Shown here one piece after another: positions 25,732 to 36,818 of a DNA stretch of 64,000 bases. Under the pieces are notes generated by a model. The model was not told where the DNA came from, made no database searches, and saw only the letters and a list, made by a program, of their open reading frames with translations. The DNA is from Streptomyces sp. RPT161 (GTDB lineage Bacteria; Actinomycetota; Actinomycetes; Streptomycetales; Streptomycetaceae). The translations under genes and the position numbers were made by a program. Each line of letters opens with the position of its first letter. Position 1 is the stretch's first letter. The stretch lies in the NCBI RefSeq assembly GCF_027533845.1, contig NZ_JAPZVN010000003.1, positions 434,001 through 498,000 of the forward strand, given 5' to 3'.

Positions 25732-28244
25732 TCACGCGCCGCGCAGCACCGCTCCGGTGCGCTCGGCCGCCGCGGCCACCGCGGCGTCGCGAGCGGCGGA
25801 CGCCTCCTCGGCGGTCAGCGTGCGGTCCGGGGCGCGGAAGCGCAACGCGTACGCCAGCGACTTCCTGCCCTCGCCGATCTGCTCACCGGAGAAGATGTCG
25901 AACAGCCGCAGATCCTCCAGGAGTTCACCCGCGCCCGCGCGCAGCGCGGCCTCCACGTCGGCGGCCGGGACGGACTCGTCCACCACCAGCGCGACGTCCT
26001 GGGTGGCCACCGGGAAGGTGGAGACCCGCGGTGCCCGCAGCGTGCCGCCACCGGCCCGCTCCACGAGCTCCAGGTCGATCTCCATCGCGCAGGTGCGCTC
26101 CGGCAGGTTCATCGCCTTGATGACCCGCGGGTGCAACTCTCCGGCGTGGCCGACCAGTTCCTCCCCCGCGTACAGCGCGGCGCACCGGCCGGGGTGCCAG
26201 GGCGCGTACTGGCCCTGACGGACGGCCAGTTCGACTCCGGCCTCACGGGCCACGGTACGGGCCGCCTCGACGGCGTCCGCCCAGGTCGCGGGGTAGCCCC
26301 TGCCCCACCAGCCCTGGGGCTCACGGGCACCGGTCAGCACGACGGCGGCGTGCACCGGCTGGTGCGGCAACGCGGCGTCCAGCGCGGCCAGTTCCTCGTC
26401 CGTGGGGCGCCGGTCCACCGTCAGCTTCGGCGGCGCCGGCTCCTCACCGGTGGGCAGGAAGACCAGGCCGGTCTCGAAAAGCGCCAGGTCCTGCGCACCG
26501 CGCCCGTGGTTGCGGCGAAGCGTGCCGAGCAGCCCGGGCAGCAGCGTGGTGCGCATCGCCGGTTCCTCGTCGGACAGCGGGTTGACCAGCGTCACCGAGC
26601 GGCGCCGTGCGTCGTCCGGCTCCAGGCCCATCTGGTCCAGCACCGCGTCACCGACGAACGGGTAGTTGAGCACCTCGACGTACCCGGCACCGGCCAGCGC
26701 GCGGCCGATGCGGCGGCGCAGCTGCTGCGACTCGGTCAGACCACGGCCGGAGGGCAGCTTCGGCAGCGTGGACGGCAGGTTCTCGTAGCCTTCGAGCCGG
26801 ATGACCTCCTCGGCGAGGTCGTTCGGGTCGGTCAGGTCCGGGCGCCAGCTCGGCACGGTGACGACCAGCTCGTCGGCACCGTAGACGTCGCAGCCGACCT
26901 GCTGCAGCCGCCGTACCACGGTCTCCCGGCCGTACTCGGTACCGGCGACCCGGTCCGGGTGGTCCGCCGGGATGGAGATGGTGCGCGGCGCGGACGGGGA
27001 GATGACCTCGGTGACCCCGGCCTCGGCGGTGCCGCCCGCCAGCAGGACCAGCAGGTCGACGGTGCGCTGGGCGGCGGCCGAGGCGGCCTGCGGGTCGACG
27101 CCTCGCTCGAAGCGCTTGGACGCCTCGGAGGACAGCTTGTGGCGGCGGGCGGTGCGGGCCACCGCGACCGGGTCGAAGTGCGCGGCCTCGACGACGATCT
27201 CGGTGGTGCCGCGCACCTCACCGGTCTCCTCATCGCGGACCGGGTCGGCGATCTCGGTGTTGGCACCGCCCATCACGCCGGCCAGGCCAATCGGGCCGGA
27301 GTTGTCGGTGATGACGAGATCCTCGGGGTCGAGGACGCGCTGGGTGCCGTCCAGCGTGGTGAGCTTCTCGCCCGGATGGGCCCGGCGCACCCCGATGGGG
27401 CCGTCGAGACGGCCGCGGTCGTAGGCGTGCAGCGGCTGACCCAGCTCCAGCATCACGTAGTTGGTGACGTCCACGGCCAGCGAGACCGGCCGCATCCCGG
27501 CCTTCTGCAGCCGCCGCTGCAGCCAGATCGGCGAGACCGCCTCGGGGCTGACGTTCACCACGGTGCGCGCGGTGAAGCGGTCGCACCCGATGGGGTCGGC
27601 GACCTTCACCAGGTAGCCGTACGAGTTGGGGGCGGGCACGTCCAGCAGCGCCGGGTCGCGCAGCGGCAGCCCGTAGGCGGTGGCGGTCTCACGGGCGATG
27701 CCGCGCATCGACATGCAGTAGCCGCGGTCCGGGGTGACCGCGATGTCCAGCACCTCGTCGACCAGTTCCAGCAGCTCGATGGCGTCGGTGCCGACCTCGT
27801 GCTCCGGCGACAGCACGATGATGCCGTCGTGGTCGTCGCCCATGTCCAGCTCGCGGGCCGAGCAGATCATGCCCTCGGAGACCTTGCCGTAGGTCTTGCG
27901 GGACGCGATCTGGAAGTCGCCCGGCAGCACGGCGCCGGGCAGCGCGACGACGACCTTGTCGCCGACGCGGAAGTTGCGCGCACCGCAGATCACGTTCTGC
28001 GGCTCACCGGTGCCGTTGGCCGTGCCGACGTCCAACTGGCAGTAGCGGATGGGCTTCTTGAACTCGGTCAGCTCCTCGATGGCCAGCACCTTGCCGACCA
28101 CCAGCGGGCCCTTCAGGCCCGCGCCGAGCTGCTCGACCTTCTCCACCTCGAGTCCGGCCGAGACCAGCCGCGCCTGCACATCGCGGCCGGTCTCGCCAGC
28201 CGGAAGGTCGACGTACTCCCGCAGCCAGGAAAGCGGGGCCCGCA

Positions 28245-28245
<1 letters not shown>
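25732..28245 (-). CDS. pheT: Phenylalanyl-tRNA synthetase beta chain
   Basis: PheT is the large subunit of the alpha2-beta2 enzyme that charges tRNA-Phe. At 837 residues it has the full domain set: EMAP/tRNA-binding domain near 40-155 ([31 protein letters not shown]), B3/4 editing domain, B5 domain and C-terminal FDX-ACB anticodon-binding domain ([28 protein letters not shown]). The start ATG overlaps the pheS stop by one base (TGATG), giving tight coupling. The 3' end faces the strong hairpin at 25680-25726. Confidence 0.97.
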
Positions 28246-30670
<2,425 letters not shown>

Positions 30671-30715
30671 CCCCCTGCTCCCCTTCGCTGCCCTTCACGG
30701 GTCCGGCCCGTCAGC

Positions 30716-31564
30716 CTACCGGCCGGAGGTTACTGAGCGGCACCCTCCCGCTGCGCGCTGCGCACGCGCCGAGGCGTACAGGCAGACCGCGGCGGCCGTC
30801 GCGAGGTTGAGGCTCTCGGCCCGGCCGTGGATCGGGACGCGGACCACCTCGTCGGCGAGCGCCCGCGTCTCCTCCGGCAGTCCCCAGGCCTCGTTGCCGA
30901 AGATCCAGGCGGTGGGGCCGCCCATGGTGCCCTCGTCCAGCTCGCTGTCCAGGTCCCGCTCCCCCGCGCCGTCGGCCGCGAGCAGCCGCACGCCCGCCTC
31001 GCGCAGCCCGGCGACCGCGGTGTGCACCGGGACGCCGACCGCCACCGGCAGGTGGAACAGGCTGCCCACCGAGGCGCGCACGGCCTTGGGGTTGTACAGG
31101 TCGACCGAGGCGTCGGTGAACACGACCGCGTCGGCGCCGGCGGCGTCCGCGCAGCGCAGCACCGTTCCGGCGTTGCCGGGGTCGCGGACGTGCGCGAGGA
31201 CGGCGACCAGCTTCGGGCGGGCGCGCAGGATCTCCTCGAACGGCGAGTCGAGGAACCGGCAGATGCCCACGATGCCCTGCGGGGTCACGGTGTCACAGAC
31301 CTCGGCCACGACCTCGTCGGTGGCGGTGAACACGGTGACGCCCGCGGCGCGGGCCGCCGCGACGATGTCGGCGTGCCGCCGCATCGCCTCCGCCGTCACA
31401 TACACCTCGATCAGGTGCCCGATCGCCTCACGGACCGCCTGCGGCCCCTCGGCGATGAACCGGCGCTCCTTGCCGCGGAAGCTGCGCTTGGCGAGCCGCC
31501 GTGCGGCGCTGACGCGCGGGGATCGCAGGGAGGTCAGCTGGGGGGTCTGGCTCAAGGTGCGCAA
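30716..31564 (-). CDS. SpoU/TrmH-family RNA 2'-O-methyltransferase
   Basis: This 282-residue SPOUT methyltransferase uses SAM to methylate a ribose in rRNA or tRNA. The N-terminal substrate-binding domain contains SFRGKERRFIAEGPQAVREA. The catalytic knot has VLAHVRDPGNAGTVLRCADAAGADAVVFTDASVDLYNPKAVRAS (motif 1), WIFGNEAWGLPEE (motif 2) and VPIHGRAESLNLATAAAVCLY (motif 3). The exact target cannot be told from sequence. The start is given as TTG 31564 but is uncertain; another in-frame TTG at 31555 is possible. It follows the rplT terminator, so it may have its own promoter. Confidence 0.93.
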   Translation of the reverse strand: MRTLSQTPQLTSLRSPRVSAARRLAKRSFRGKERRFIAEGPQAVREAIGHLIEVYVTAEAMRRHADIVAAARAAGVTVFTATDEVVAEVCDTVTPQGIVGICRFLDSPFEEILRARPKLVAVLAHVRDPGNAGTVLRCADAAGADAVVFTDASVDLYNPKAVRASVGSLFHLPVAVGVPVHTAVAGLREAGVRLLAADGAGERDLDSELDEGTMGGPTAWIFGNEAWGLPEETRALADEVVRVPIHGRAESLNLATAAAVCLYASARAQRAAGGCRSVTSGR

Positions 31565-31646
31565 GCTTTCGGTTCAGGGGCGGTCGCCGGGTGCGGGTCC
31601 GTTGTGCCCAGCCGTTCCGCCCTGCGGAACGACCGACCACAACGGA

Positions 31647-31674
31647 GGGCCCGCAGGGAGATCCCTGCGGGCCC
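31647..31674 (-). terminator. Hairpin terminator after rplT
   Basis: GGGCCCGCAGGG (31647-31658) pairs perfectly with CCCTGCGGGCCC (31663-31674) around an AGAT loop, about 30 bp past the rplT stop. It ends the infC-rpmI-rplT transcript. Confidence 0.8.
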
Positions 31675-31704
31675 GGAAGCCTTGACGGCTCAGCGCAGCG
31701 TCAC

Positions 31705-32088
31705 TCACGCGGCCTTCGGCGCGTTGACGTCGCTCGGCAGCGCCTTCTGCGCGGCCTCGACCAGCGCGGCGAACGCGTTGGGGTCGTTGACGGCGAGCTC
31801 CGCGAGGATCTTGCGGTCCACCTCGATGTTGGCGGCCTTCAGACCCTGGATGAAGCGGTTGTAGGTGATGCCGTTGGCGCGGGCAGCGGCGTTGATGCGC
31901 TGGATCCACAGCTGACGGAAGTCGCCCTTGCGCTTCTTGCGGTCGTTGTAGTTGTAGACGAGGGAGTGGGTGACCTGCTCCTTCGCCTTGCGGTACAGGC
32001 GGGAACGCTGCCCGCGGTAGCCGCTGGCCTGCTCGAGGATTGCCCGGCGCTTCTTGTGGGCGTTCACTGCCCGCTTGACGCGTGCCAC
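31705..32088 (-). CDS. rplT: 50S ribosomal protein L20
   Basis: L20 binds 23S rRNA early in large-subunit assembly. The 127 residues read [20 protein letters not shown], then [16 protein letters not shown] and the globular part [18 protein letters not shown], all diagnostic. The GTG start at 32088 has a strong AAGGAG ribosome site. It is the last gene of infC-rpmI-rplT; L20 is the usual autogenous regulator of this operon in Firmicutes, while in actinobacteria this is not settled. Confidence 0.98.
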   Translation of the reverse strand: MARVKRAVNAHKKRRAILEQASGYRGQRSRLYRKAKEQVTHSLVYNYNDRKKRKGDFRQLWIQRINAAARANGITYNRFIQGLKAANIEVDRKILAELAVNDPNAFAALVEAAQKALPSDVNAPKAA

Positions 32089-32185
32089 TTGGTAACTCCT
32101 TGTTGGGGACCGCGGTGGTACTCACACGGCCCGAAAACGAATTGGTCCCGGTCAGTCGGCGCGCCCCCGTCGGGGGCGCGGTCCG

Positions 32186-32380
32186 TCACTTGCCGAGAAG
32201 CTTCTTGATCTTCTTGGCGTCGGCCGGAGCCATCTCGGCGTTGCCGGTGAGGCGGCGCGTCAGCGCGGACGACTTGCGCTCCAGCAGGTGGCGCTTGCCG
32301 GCACGCTCACGCAGCACCTTGCCGGAGCCGGTGATCTTGAACCGCTTGCTCGCACCACTGTGCGTCTTGTTCTTCGGCAT
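32186..32380 (-). CDS. rpmI: 50S ribosomal protein L35
   Basis: This is a 64-residue basic ribosomal protein: [21 protein letters not shown] at the start and [22 protein letters not shown] at the end are diagnostic. ATG 32380 follows GAGGAG. It lies between infC (115 bp) and rplT (97 bp) in the same direction. Confidence 0.98.
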   Translation of the reverse strand: MPKNKTHSGASKRFKITGSGKVLRERAGKRHLLERKSSALTRRLTGNAEMAPADAKKIKKLLGK

Positions 32381-32495
32381 GGCGCCGTAGTCTCCTCATC
32401 GCTGGCCCTCCCGTCCGCGACCAGGGCGGACGGAGAGCGTCAGTCAGTACTGCATTGCATACCCAGGGTTCACCCCCGGGGTCTTGCTGGTTGCC

Positions 32496-33119
32496 TCAGC
32501 CGGCGTCGGCGGGAGCCTGCGGCTCCTCGGCCTCTTCGTCCTGCCTCGGCTGGCGACCGGCCTTGCGGGCGGCCTGCGCCTCGCGGGCCTCGGCCATCGC
32601 CTCGGTCTTCTTCTTGTGCGGACCGAGAACCATGATCATGTTGCGGCCGTCCTGCTTCGGGTTGGACTCCACGAAGCCCAAGTCCTGGACGTCCTCCGCC
32701 AGCCGCTGGAGCAGTCGGAAGCCCAGTTCGGGACGGGACTGCTCGCGACCACGGAACATGATCGTGATCTTGACCTTGTCGCCCTGCTTGAGGAACCGGA
32801 CGACGTGACCCTTCTTGGTGTCGTAGTCGTGCGGGTCGATCTTCGGCCGGAGCTTCATCTCCTTGATGACCGTGTGCGCCTGGTTCTTGCGCGCCTCACG
32901 GGCCTTCATGGCCGACTCGTACTTGAACTTCCCGTAGTCCATGAGCTTGCACACGGGCGGGCGGGCGGTAGCCGCGACCTCGACCAGGTCCAGGTCGTAC
33001 TCCTGTGCGAGCTCCAGGGCCTTGGCAAGCGGCACGATGCCCACCTGCTCGCCACTGGGACCGACGAGTCGCACCTCGGGGACGCGAATCCGGTCGTTGA
33101 TGCGGGGCTCGGCGCTGAT
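32496..33119 (-). CDS. infC: Translation initiation factor IF-3, AUC start
   Basis: IF-3 monitors start-codon choice on the 30S subunit. The family N-terminus [20 protein letters not shown] is present in frame, but the only possible start is an ATC at 33119-33117, preceded by GAGGAGG with 4 bases spacing. No ATG, GTG or TTG lies between it and the next upstream in-frame stop region. The first standard start is a GTG at 33074, which would remove 15 conserved residues. infC in E. coli also uses a non-standard codon (AUU) for autoregulation. The 207-residue protein has both IF-3 domains and an acidic Pro/Ala/Glu tail after about residue 180. It heads infC-rpmI-rplT. Confidence 0.95.
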   Translation of the reverse strand: MSAEPRINDRIRVPEVRLVGPSGEQVGIVPLAKALELAQEYDLDLVEVAATARPPVCKLMDYGKFKYESAMKAREARKNQAHTVIKEMKLRPKIDPHDYDTKKGHVVRFLKQGDKVKITIMFRGREQSRPELGFRLLQRLAEDVQDLGFVESNPKQDGRNMIMVLGPHKKKTEAMAEAREAQAARKAGRQPRQDEEAEEPQAPADAG

Positions 33120-33130
33120 GGGGCCTCCTC
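33117..33130 (-). promoter_or_regulatory. infC ribosome binding site and rare AUC start codon
   Basis: On the minus strand GAGGAGGCCCC is followed directly by ATC AGC GCC GAG. The strong Shine-Dalgarno with a weak codon is the arrangement used by IF-3 to sense its own level. The codons upstream (TGG TGC AAC CGA GGA GGC CCC) give no usable start. Confidence 0.85.
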
Positions 33131-33204
33131 GGTTGCACCACGCGGCGGCCTGGCGGGCAACCGCGCCTTGAGTCTTCTAGTCTCCAGACCCCGTACCCAG
33201 GACG

Positions 33205-33237
33205 CGAAAAACGCCCCGTACGGTACGCAGGCGGGGC
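33205..33237 (-). terminator. Intrinsic-terminator-like hairpin in the infC leader
   Basis: On the minus strand GCCCCG (33237-33232) pairs with CGGGGC (33218-33213), with extra pairing possible in the GTAC-rich loop. It is followed by GTTTTT at 33212-33207. A U-run is unusual in this GC-rich genome. It lies about 90 bp before the infC start and no minus-strand gene precedes it, so it is best read as a leader attenuator. The alternative antiterminator fold was not worked out. Confidence 0.6.
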
Positions 33238-33476
33238 TCCTCACAACCGGGAGCACCGCCGCGAAATTCCGCGGGGCGCATCGGGCCATCGCCTCTCACG
33301 AGGTGATGACGCCTGACCGGAGACCCGCCGACCCGGAGGTCGGTCAGGTGGGAGTTGGAGTTCCACTTGCGGGCTGAACATCCGGGTAAACCTGGGTGCC
33401 CAGCCGGTCGATCTCCAAGCATACCAGCCTCTGGGCGCGGACAGTAATCAACGGAACGGGGCCTATCGTGTCCGTC

Positions 33477-33866
33477 ATGAGCGACACCACCTCCCCCACC
33501 GCCACCGCCTTGTCCGACTCCGCCGCCGGTGGCCCCGATTTCGACACCATGACCCGTGACATCGCGGACGTTCCCGCGGTCGAGGTGATCACCACGGTGG
33601 CGGTCCACCTCATGAGCGCCGCGGCGGTCAACCTGGGCCTGGCCGAGGAGGGCGCGGATCACAAGGACCTCGACGAGGCCCGCAAGCTGATCACCGCGCT
33701 GGCGGGTCTTGTCACCGCCGGAGCCACCGAGATCGGTTCCTACCACGCGGCCCCGCTGCGGGACGGACTGAAGTCGCTGCAGTTGGCGTTCCGCGAGGCC
33801 TCCATAGTGCCGGACGAGCCCGGTCAGGGGCCGGGCGAGAAGTTCACCGGCCCGGTGATCGGCTGA
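33477..33866 (+). CDS. DUF1844 family protein
   Basis: This is a 129-residue cytoplasmic protein. The DUF1844 core starts near residue 30 with DIADVPAVEVITTVAVHLMSAAAVNLGL and continues EEGADHKDLDEARKLITALAGLVTAGATEIGSYHAAPLRDGLKSLQLAFREAS, a small helical bundle. Function unknown; it is widely kept next to infC in actinobacteria. A TATCGT hexamer ends about 8 bases before the ATG, so the message may be leaderless. Divergent from infC. Confidence 0.9.
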   Translation: MSDTTSPTATALSDSAAGGPDFDTMTRDIADVPAVEVITTVAVHLMSAAAVNLGLAEEGADHKDLDEARKLITALAGLVTAGATEIGSYHAAPLRDGLKSLQLAFREASIVPDEPGQGPGEKFTGPVIG

Positions 33867-33942
33867 GGCACCCCAGCACGGAGCGCGGCCCCGGTACGGC
33901 TGTCCCGCGCACGCGCGGCACCCCGAGCGGCCCCGCCCCCGG

Positions 33943-34686
33943 TCACCGCGTCCGCGCCGCGGCGGCGCTCGCCTCCGGCTCGGCCAGGGACATCGGCGCG
34001 GCGGGCGCCGGATGGGTCAGCCGCTGCGCCAACGCCGCGAGCGCGCCGCCGACCAGTGGGGCGGCGAGGAACAGCCACAGTTGCGTCAGCGCCGCCCCGC
34101 CCGCGAACAGCGCGGGCCCCAGGCTGCGCGCCGGATTCATCGAGGCGCCGGTGAGCGGGCCGCCGACCAGTTGCGCCACGGCGAAGGCCATCCCGACCGG
34201 CAGCCCGGCGGAGCCCGCCAGGGTGGCCCTGCCCCGGCTCACCGCGAGCACCACGAAGACCAGCAGGAAGGTCAGCGCCACCTCGGCGAGGAACGCCCCG
34301 AGGACGCTGATGCCGACGGCCGACCGGCCGCCGTAGCCGTTGCTGCCGAACGTCTCCTTGACCTTCAGCCCAGGCACCTGACTGGCCACCACGAACAGCA
34401 GCGCGGCCCCCGCGATCCCGCCCGCGAACTGGGCGGCCCAGTACCGTACGGCGGTCCGCGGCTCCAGCCGTCCCGCGCACAACATGCCCAGCGTCACCGC
34501 CGGATTGACGTGGCAGCCGGAGACCGCGCCGAACGAGGACACCAGCGCCAGCAGCACCAGGCCGAAGGCCAGCGCGGTGCCGAGGGTGCCGATGTACTCG
34601 CCCGCCAGGACCGCGGCCCCCACGGCACAGAAGACCAACAGCAGGGTGCCCAGGAACTCGCAGGTGAGGGCGGCCCGGTTCGCCAT
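33943..34686 (-). CDS. MIP-family aquaporin / glycerol channel
   Basis: This is a 247-residue membrane channel with six helices and two half-helix loops: HVNPAVT (NPA at 61-63) and MNPARS (NPA at 184-186). The LEPRTAVRYWAAQFAGGIAGAALL segment follows the first loop as usual. Whether it prefers water or glycerol cannot be stated with confidence; the Pro-Ala-Arg-Ser after the second NPA fits water-selective types. ATG 34686 follows GGAGAG. A TGTCCCA...TGGGACA inverted repeat lies just upstream. Confidence 0.93.
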   Translation of the reverse strand: MANRAALTCEFLGTLLLVFCAVGAAVLAGEYIGTLGTALAFGLVLLALVSSFGAVSGCHVNPAVTLGMLCAGRLEPRTAVRYWAAQFAGGIAGAALLFVVASQVPGLKVKETFGSNGYGGRSAVGISVLGAFLAEVALTFLLVFVVLAVSRGRATLAGSAGLPVGMAFAVAQLVGGPLTGASMNPARSLGPALFAGGAALTQLWLFLAAPLVGGALAALAQRLTHPAPAAPMSLAEPEASAAAARTR

Positions 34687-34711
34687 GGCGCTCTCCTCGC
34701 GTCGATTGCCA

Positions 34712-34744
34712 TGTCCCATTCGTTGCCCTGTCGCACTTGGGACA
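34712..34744. promoter_or_regulatory. Inverted repeat upstream of the aquaporin gene
   Basis: TGTCCCA (34712-34718) and TGGGACA (34738-34744) form perfect 7-bp arms around 19 bases; a third GGGACA follows in the same orientation. It lies 26-58 bp upstream of the start, where a regulator could bind. The regulator is unknown. Confidence 0.4.
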
Positions 34745-34825
34745 CGGGACATTCTCGACCAACCGACCACTCGCCGACATCTCGACCCTCCGGTGCGGCC
34801 TTGACTACCGGTGGGAATGTTCCGT

Positions 34826-35605
34826 TCAGCGAACGAACAGCGGCTCACCGGGCAACCTGGCGTCCGGCGGCAGCAGCGCCAGGTCCAGGCCGCGCACCAG
34901 CCGGGCGCGCAGCGTCTCGTCGCCCGCGAGCGCCGTGGCCACCCGCTGGGCGACCGCCGCCACCTCGGCACCGTCCCCGAGCACCAGCCCGAGCGTGCCG
35001 TCCGTCTCCCGGCTCGGCACCAGATGGGCACGCACCACGTCGGGCTGCGCGGTCAACACGTCACGCACCGCCTCGGCGACCGCAGGGTCGGTGAGCGGGT
35101 CCAGCCGGTCCCGGCCGGAGGCGAGGGCGTGCAGCGCGGGGCCCGACAGCGCGTACGGCACGGGTCCGGCCATGTCGATCAGCAGGGTGTCGGCCTGCTC
35201 GTGGGCGAGCGCGCGCAGCGCCTGCTGCAGCGGTACGGCGACCGGCCGGGCGTCGGCCCGCCAGCGGGCCAGGCTCTCGACCGAGGTGAACGCGGGTAGC
35301 GCCCGGCGGCCGTCCGGGGCCTGGATGGTGGGCACCGCCATGTCGCTGGTCTTCTCCCGGCGCAGCCCGTCCGCCCGTCGCCCTCCCTCGGCGGAGGCGC
35401 CTGGCGCCGCGGCGGCCACCACGGTCTCCACCTCCCCGAGCAGCGCGACGACCGGCACCAGCAGCCGGGCGCCGACCAGCGCGGCGAGCACATCGGGCTC
35501 GGCGGCGCGGTCCTCGGCGTACGCGGCGAGGGCCGCGGTCAGCCGGGGGTCGGCGGTGCCGTCGTCGTCGGAGAAGCCGGGGTCCGGAATGTTCTTGAGA
35601 GCCAC
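34826..35605 (-). CDS. SseB-family protein
   Basis: This is a 259-residue cytoplasmic protein resembling the N-terminal and C-terminal SseB domains: VLAALVGARLLVPVVALLGE, then VPTIQAPDGRRALPAFTSVESLARWRADARPVAVPLQQALRAL, the central conserved stretch. The biochemical role of the family is not known. GTG start at 35605. It sits between the aquaporin and mycosin genes, all on the minus strand, but with gaps that do not require an operon. Confidence 0.83.
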   Translation of the reverse strand: MALKNIPDPGFSDDDGTADPRLTAALAAYAEDRAAEPDVLAALVGARLLVPVVALLGEVETVVAAAAPGASAEGGRRADGLRREKTSDMAVPTIQAPDGRRALPAFTSVESLARWRADARPVAVPLQQALRALAHEQADTLLIDMAGPVPYALSGPALHALASGRDRLDPLTDPAVAEAVRDVLTAQPDVVRAHLVPSRETDGTLGLVLGDGAEVAAVAQRVATALAGDETLRARLVRGLDLALLPPDARLPGEPLFVR

Positions 35606-35639
35606 CCGATGAGGGTATCGGCGCCCGCGCCCGGCCCGG

Positions 35640-36818
35640 TCAGCGCCTTGCCCGCCATCTGAACACCCCGGCCGCCACCAGCAGCACGACCCCGGCGATC
35701 GCGCTCACCGTGGCGAGTCCGATCCCGGAACCGCCACCTGACCGCGCGGAGGCGCGGACCGGGGCCGGCCCGGAACCGAAGTACCGCTTGGCGTAGGCCG
35801 CCGGGGTGGGCGCCTCGGGGCTGGGGGTGAGCTTCGCGGCGGCGTCCAGCGCGGCCACCGGGTCCACCACGCCCGCGCCCACCTGGTCGTTGCGGCCGCC
35901 CGGCGGCGCGTCCTGGGCGGTGTCCTCCAGCAGCCGCTTTATCTGGGCGGGGCTCAGCCGCGGACAGGCGGAGCGGATGAGCGCGGCGACGCCGGAGACG
36001 TACGCGGAGGCGGCGCTGGTGCCCCAGCCCTCGTAGTAGCGGCGGTCCGGGTCGGCGATGACCACGTCCACGCCGGGCGCGCCGACGGTGGCGTACCAGC
36101 GGCTGGTGGAGAAGGCGGCGCGGTTGCCGTACCGGTCCACCGCCGCCACCGCGATCACCCCGGGGTAGGCGGCGGGGTAGGAGGCGGGGTCGCCCTGCTG
36201 GCCGCTGTTGCCCGCGGAGGCGACCACCACGATCCCCTTGGCCAGCGCGTACTGGACGGCGGCGTCCTCGGCCGGGTCGGGGTGCGCGGTCTTGCTGTCG
36301 TCGCCCAGGGAGAGGTTGATGACGTTCGCGCCGTGGTCGGCGGCCCAGCGGATGCCCTGGGCGAGTGCGCCGCCGCGAGTGGCGCGGGCCTGTTTGCGCT
36401 GTGGGTCGGTGTCTTCGAGGATCACCCGCACCGGAAGGATCTTCGCCTCAGGGGCGATGCCCATCACACCGCTGCTGTCGCCGGGGCCGTGGCCGTGCCC
36501 GGCGATGATGCCCGCCATCGCGGTGCCGTGCCGGGCCCAGGTGGAGGAGCCGCGTCTGGCGCCGAAGCCCACCAGGTCGGTGCCGGGCAGTACCTGCCCG
36601 GTGAGGTCGGGGTGGCTGCCGTCGACTCCGGTGTCGAGGACCGCGACGGTCACGCCCCTGCCCTTGGTGGTCCGCCAGGCGGTCTGCGCGTGGAGGGTGT
36701 CGAGTGCCCACTGCTGCTGGCGGATCGAGTCGGCGTACGCGGTGGACGCACCCGGCGCGAGGAGGGCGGTCAGTACGGCGAGCAGCAGGGCGAGGCAGCG
36801 GTGGCGTGCCGCCGTCAT
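35640..36818 (-). CDS. Mycosin-type subtilisin protease, membrane anchored (MycP-like)
   Basis: This is a 392-residue S8 protease. Signal peptide at about 1-29 (ending STAYADS), catalytic D62 in AVLDTGVDG, H97 in RHGTAMAG, oxyanion N204 in ASAGNSG and S268 in GTSAAS. A Pro/Ala-rich linker leads to one C-terminal membrane helix at about 365-388 and RWRARR tail. This layout matches mycosins of type VII secretion. Mycosins normally sit with EccB/C/D/E genes, none of which is here. It overlaps the upstream membrane protein gene by ATGA, so these two are translated together and probably work together. Confidence 0.93.
   Translation of the reverse strand: MTAARHRCLALLLAVLTALLAPGASTAYADSIRQQQWALDTLHAQTAWRTTKGRGVTVAVLDTGVDGSHPDLTGQVLPGTDLVGFGARRGSSTWARHGTAMAGIIAGHGHGPGDSSGVMGIAPEAKILPVRVILEDTDPQRKQARATRGGALAQGIRWAADHGANVINLSLGDDSKTAHPDPAEDAAVQYALAKGIVVVASAGNSGQQGDPASYPAAYPGVIAVAAVDRYGNRAAFSTSRWYATVGAPGVDVVIADPDRRYYEGWGTSAASAYVSGVAALIRSACPRLSPAQIKRLLEDTAQDAPPGGRNDQVGAGVVDPVAALDAAAKLTPSPEAPTPAAYAKRYFGSGPAPVRASARSGGGSGIGLATVSAIAGVVLLVAAGVFRWRARR

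Noticed and set aside
32600-32900. Riboswitch or T-box upstream of pheS or within the infC operon
   Set aside because: No T-box core or specificity loop was found near 29391-29548, and the AT-poor spacers in infC-rpmI-rplT show no conserved aptamer pattern that I recognise.
32496-33074. infC starting at the GTG at 33074
   Set aside because: It would delete the conserved IF-3 N-terminus, which is in frame from the ATC at 33119 behind a strong ribosome site.
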